DNA of 64,000 nucleotides from Tulasnella sp. 424 (Eukaryota; Basidiomycota; Agaricomycetes; Cantharellales; Tulasnellaceae): positions 310,001 to 374,000 of the forward strand of contig WSUB01000002.1 of assembly GCA_019633425.1 (NCBI GenBank), in the 5' to 3' direction. Of the stretch, positions 60,600 to 64,000 are shown piece after piece (position 1 is the first letter of the stretch; every line of letters starts with the position of its first letter). The notes below the pieces were generated by a model. That model did not search any database. It saw only the letters and a list, made by a program, of their open reading frames with translations, and was not told where the DNA came from. The translations under genes and the position numbers were made by a program.

Positions 60600-60672
60600 T
60601 GTCAACCAGGACGACTCGAACGTCCAGCTTGGATTCTACGGTCCATGTGTTGACCGTCACACCATAGTCGAC
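60600..60672 (-). tRNA. tRNA-like element, GTA in the loop
   Basis: Last member of the cluster. Acceptor GTCGACTA/TGGTTGAC paired; D-arm TGGTGTGACGGTCAACAC; T-arm GGACG-TTCGAGT-CGTCC; anticodon stem of 4 bp (TGGA/TCCA) closing an 8-nt loop that contains GTA. A six-T run follows about ten bases after the 3' end. Confidence 0.4.
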
Positions 60673-60922
60673 AGAATATCGAGAGTTTGCTGCCCAGATT
60701 GGTTCTTAGTTTTGTCGCTCACTCGCTCAGGCGACATCCAACACTGAGGGCTGGCACGGGTGTCGTTTATACACAACTAACCGGTCGCCGTGGATGACAA
60801 GAGATTTTAGACTGAATCAAAACACTAGCAAATTTGGTTCACTATAGAAAACTGAGAGGAATAGCCAAATACTTTGAATGGATGTGTTTACAAAAGCAGT
60901 TCGATCGATTGAAAACGAAACG

Positions 60923-61476
60923 TCAATCGTCCCTCTGGGCGCCGAAAACGCCAGAAGAAATTGTCTGAGCACCCTCCATCTCATTCGCTAGGACCAGGGA
61001 AAGAGTTTGAGTGTACTTGATTCACTCTGTTGCGGGGACAGAGGACTTACGAGGGATCCTTCCTTCACCAGCATTCCTCTCAAATTCGACCTCCGAGGTC
61101 GCGTTTGGGTGGACTGGTCGATCGTATGTGTCTTCTTCGGCAGAGGACTTCGTGCGAGCCTTCAGAGTGTGGCTCTTTTGGTGATGTGGGTCGTATGGGT
61201 CGACACCGCCATATGAACCACCAGCAACCACTGCAGGAGAATGCGATATCAAGTCAGAATGAGCGACAGTGAAAGGCAAACAAGACGACGTACTGCCTCC
61301 TTGCGGTTGCTGGTTCCCAGAGCTTCCTACGGCATTTTGAGGAGTCATGGCTAACGGAGGGAGTAGTCAGCGTTAGGTGTTTGACGGTTTGTCGGACGGT
61401 TATTGAGCTCACTGTCGTCGACAAGACTGCCAGGGAATGCTTTGTTCGGTTGAACGTTGGTGTATTCGTCGCTCAT
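60923..61476 (-). CDS. Small protein of unknown family, tandem copy 1
   Basis: Starts MSDEYTNVQPNKAFPGSLVDD, then short exons encoding TMTPQNAVGSSGNQQPQG and GGSYGGVDPYDPHHQKSHTL, and a conserved block EVEFERNAGEGRIPR. The last exon probably reads NEMEGAQTISSGVFGAQRDD to the stop at 60923-60925; if the last intron is kept the stop is at 61022. I do not recognise the family. It is polar, without signal peptide or membrane helix. A homologous gene lies 340 bases upstream in the same orientation. Confidence 0.6.
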
Positions 61477-61818
61477 GATGATGATAATAAAGCGATTGAC
61501 CTTTTTTGGCGGGGATTTTGTTGGAGGGATTGAACTGCGAGGGTCTCCCGACTTTTATACAATCATGGCGTCGGCTAGAGAGGGTGGTGTGACGTCATCG
61601 GCCGACTCCAGCGAGGACCCGACATCAGGTGGACAGCAGTAAAAGCCGAGTTACGGTGGATTTTGAACACATTATTCATCACATTGACCAAGAAGAGAAG
61701 GGATTATTACACCAACGGCGACGTCACGAAGAGCAATGCGTGCAAAGTCAACAAAGTTAAAACCGCTCCAAAGCCCCTCAGTCACGTTACCGCATGCCTC
61801 AACACCGCCCAGTCCATT

Positions 61819-62611
61819 CTACGCACCAACAACGTCGGAGGATGTGGTGTCTCTCTGGTTGAACGCGTCCTCTGGAACCCCTGAAGAAGTCATCTCTGCA
61901 GCAGCTCTCTGATTGGCTGACAGTCCGCGAATCCATAATCAATCCCGAATCAACCAAATCCCTCTCCAGAAACCAGCAACTTACGAGGAATAACACCTTC
62001 TCCAGCATGGATTTCAAAGTCCTTCTCAGAGTTTGCCTTTGAACGAACAGGGGTGTAAGAATCGCCAGGGGTCTTGTACCCTCCGAACAGTCTCTCGAGC
62101 TGTCGTTCCCTCTCAAGCCATTCCTCCTGCTCAGTCCTCTGTTTGGGCTGAGATCCGGTATCACCTTGAGCTAATAACGTAGATGAAAATGTTAGTTTCA
62201 AATGAGAACTCTGTAGTGTGTGGTATCAAACGCACAGGTGTTAGCGGGTTCTCTTTCGCTCCGCACCCATTCATCTGCGTCAGGCGACTTGAAATGGCTC
62301 TTAACGCCTGGAGCCTGATTCTTTCGACTGAAAGGGTCGCCCCCATACCCTCCCTCAGCGGTTGCTGGGAGAGATTGCAAAAATCAGGTCGAGTCAAACA
62401 GCGATCGAGAACTGGCCATACTGTCTCCTGGAGGAGGATAATTCTCTGGTTGTCCAGCAGCGTTCTCGGGCTTCATGCCTATTGAAAAAGGCCCAACAGA
62501 AATGAGTGATCGGGCCGTTCCCCGGTGTATATAAATATCCAACGGACTGTTATCGACGAGACTGCCTGGGTAAGCCTGGTTCGGTGCGTTGCTAGTGTAT
62601 TGATCGCTCAT
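61819..62611 (-). CDS. Small protein of unknown family, tandem copy 2
   Basis: Paralogue of the previous gene: MSDQYTSNAPNQAYPGSLVD matches its N-terminus, MKPENAAGQPENYPPPGD matches the second exon, EGGYGGDPFSRKNQAPGVKS the third, and KDFEIHAGEGVIPR the conserved block. It carries an extra exon with EEWLERERQLERLFGGYKTP absent from copy 1. The C-terminal exon probably ends TSSDVVGA at 61819-61821, but its acceptor is unclear. Function unknown. Confidence 0.6.
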
Positions 62612-62857
62612 GATCGAGTAGTCTTAGATAGAGGAGTGGACGTGGATGAAGATCGCCCTCGAGGTTCGGGCGGCTTTAAGTATAGGAGTCGGTTATTCGC
62701 AAATGAAATCCGGTCTCATGACATCACTACCGGATCTGGTGGGTCCGGTTCAGCCACATAGGAGCCGACGAGGTCGACCTCCAGTTCAGACAATATCTAC
62801 AGTCTACGAAATACAACATGTTCTCTATCACCAGGACAGCACAAACATAAAGCGTCT

Positions 62858-64000
62858 TCAGCCAGTGGTCGTGACAGGTTTGACCAAGTTCTGTAATACG
62901 GCGCCTAATTTCCCCCTCTTCTCTGGTTCCAGCAGAGACAAATTGATCGTGAGGTTTGTGACGCCCCCGTCCGGCGAAGTGCTCAGAAGCACCACTGGAG
63001 GTTGTGGAGTGGTTCCCGGAAGTATATTAGCTAGTGGCACCGGGATAATATCGATGGCCCGCAGGGACTCTAGAGCAGAAGTGGGGATCGACAGAGGGAG
63101 AGCGGAATTTGGGGGCGCGTAAGGCGCAGGCGCCGTCGGGAGGACCGGCGTGCTTGTTAACGGAGTACTTGAAGCTGTTAAGCTGCCAGCTGTGTTCACC
63201 GTGTTGGAAGGGGACGCTACCGGCGGTTGAGCCGGAAAGGAGGGAGGCACTCCAACGGCACCCGGATGCAAGTATCCGTATGATCCGTAAGGGTAAGGTA
63301 CAGCGTACGAAACCCTCATGCTTGACATGGCAGCTGCATACTGTTGGTAATACGCTTGGTATGCCGGACTGGTGGCATACGCTGCGTAGTTCGAATACGG
63401 AGTGCCAGCAGCAGTTGGGGTGGTAGGTGGAGGATAAGTGGGATAGGAGTATGCGGGGTGCTGGTATGGGGTCGTGGCGCTCAAAGGCGTGGCAGGGATG
63501 CCCCGTTTTAGTCGCTCCTGTCGATCCTTCTCTGCATGGGCCTCACGGAGTTGTGAAGTTAGACGAGTATTTAGCTCTCTTTCAGATTCGAGGACAGCTT
63601 GAGTGAGCCAATACAGTTGGTCATCGGGAGAAGTTTTCTGTAAAAGAGGAAAAGTCGTTTGGTTAAGAGCGTTGCCGACTTCAACGTTGCGAAAGTTTTT
63701 CACTCACAGCACTTTCCCTCGTGCGGAGCTGCCGGAAACGTTCTTTCAATTCCCGAGCCTCTTCATGAAGTTCCAAGGCAAAAGCAGTCTCTGTGATTCA
63801 GGTGAAAATTCATTAGAGGCTTGGACAATTGTGGGAGATAGAGGATTCCAAACGTGCCTTCGTTCTCTAGCGCTATCGCCCGGAGGTGAGGTGGAAGAGC
63901 GGTAAGGTCTGTTGCCTTGCCTTTCCCTTTCGCGGATACGGCGCGATTGTTGAGTGCAGTGGCATACTCCAACTCTTCTTGAGGGTGTTGGAAGACATGA
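62858..64000 (-). CDS. Pro/Ala/Tyr-rich protein of unknown function (5' end beyond window)
   Basis: Three exons are visible: 64000-63858 (partial, EELEYATALNNRAVSAKGKG and TALPPHLRAIALENEG), 63790-63708 (TAFALELHEEARELKERFRQ) and 63637-62858. The visible part starts helical and charged (VLESERELNTRLTSQLREAH), then becomes a long Pro/Ala/Tyr/Ser-rich region with YAAYATSPAYQAYYQQYAAA, and ends with a short beta-like piece (GGVTNLTINLSLLEPEKRGK). The first visible intron has a GC donor (AAG|GCACGT at 63857). The frame is open to the window edge, so the N-terminus is missing. I do not recognise the family. Confidence 0.65.

Larger units (their letters stand above)
51240..60922. repeat. 9.7-kb gene-free mosaic of duplications with tRNA-like elements
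   Basis: No convincing protein gene; open frames are short, have no known motif and do not splice into anything. The region is built from diverged repeated blocks whose junctions hold minus-strand tRNA-like elements. It starts just after one normal gene and ends just before another. It also contains the only assembly gap in the window. Confidence 0.8.

Noticed and set aside
52626..60672. CRISPR-like array because of regularly recurring short repeats
   Set aside because: The genome is eukaryotic, repeats are 73-82 bases with cloverleaf structure, spacing is irregular and there are no unique spacers of constant size.
52626..60672. Calling the elements ordinary functional tRNA genes for Met, Lys, Gln, Asn and Tyr
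   Set aside because: Their bodies do not match the known isotype sequences, several have C33 or mismatched stems, and they share one common acceptor and T-arm.

Overview
The window is nuclear DNA of a filamentous fungus, most likely an agaricomycete basidiomycete. Nearly every gene is split by many introns of about 45-75 bases, gene density is high on both strands, and the gene set is fungal (DASH subunit Duo1, class IV chitin synthase, HbrB/Bit61 TORC2 subunit, Dicer). I cannot name the species. Coding coordinates run from start codon to stop codon and include introns. Exon limits were set by hand from splice signals, reading phase and protein family patterns.

Layout, 0-51 kb (ordinary gene-rich DNA). 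38-3367 (+) is a long low-complexity protein with a Cys cluster like that of Set9 H4K20 methyltransferases, probably lacking its 5' end. 3920-6174 (+) is UTP-glucose-1-phosphate uridylyltransferase. 7770-9363 and 10839-12455 (+) are tandem aquaglyceroporins; the second has lost a splice donor. Next come a PA-TM-RING ubiquitin ligase (-), a GABA-type aminotransferase (-), Duo1 (+), Hikeshi/OPI10 (+), an ataxin-3-like deubiquitinase (+), V-ATPase c'' (+), a CUE-domain ubiquitin receptor (-), CDP-diacylglycerol synthase (-), a SETD6/Rkm4-like lysine methyltransferase (-), Dicer (+, with an apparent one-base frameshift), a HbrB-domain TORC2 subunit (-), class IV chitin synthase (-), an acidic orphan (-), MAD2 (-), histone H3 (+), S-adenosylmethionine decarboxylase (-), a BLI-3-like FMN-barrel protein (+) and a coiled-coil protein that may belong to the XRCC4/XLF/PAXX group (+).

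51.2-60.9 kb is different. It has no convincing protein gene. It is a mosaic of diverged segmental duplications in which at least 14 tRNA-like cloverleaf elements, all on the minus strand, recur, interleaved with plus-strand fragments resembling the D-arm of class II (Leu/Ser) tRNAs. Several minus-strand elements keep an 8-bp acceptor stem, D-arm, 5-bp anticodon stem, TTCGA T-loop, Pol III A/B boxes and a T-run terminator, while the anticodon loop differs between copies (CAT, TTT, TTG, GTT, ATT). I do not recognise the family. It is the best candidate here for an undescribed system. A 99-base N gap inside it is flanked by an exact 78-base duplication.

60.9-64 kb returns to genes: two tandem paralogues of an unknown small protein (-) and a Pro/Tyr/Ala-rich protein (-) that runs off the window end.

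Notable gene-structure features are four GC-AG introns, a 6-nt microexon in histone H3 and an 11-nt microexon in the ataxin-3 homologue. Several genes act in linked processes (Duo1 and MAD2 at the spindle; ataxin-3, CUE and RING proteins in the ubiquitin system; Set9-like, SETD6-like, H3 and Dicer in chromatin or silencing), but nothing suggests they are functionally clustered.
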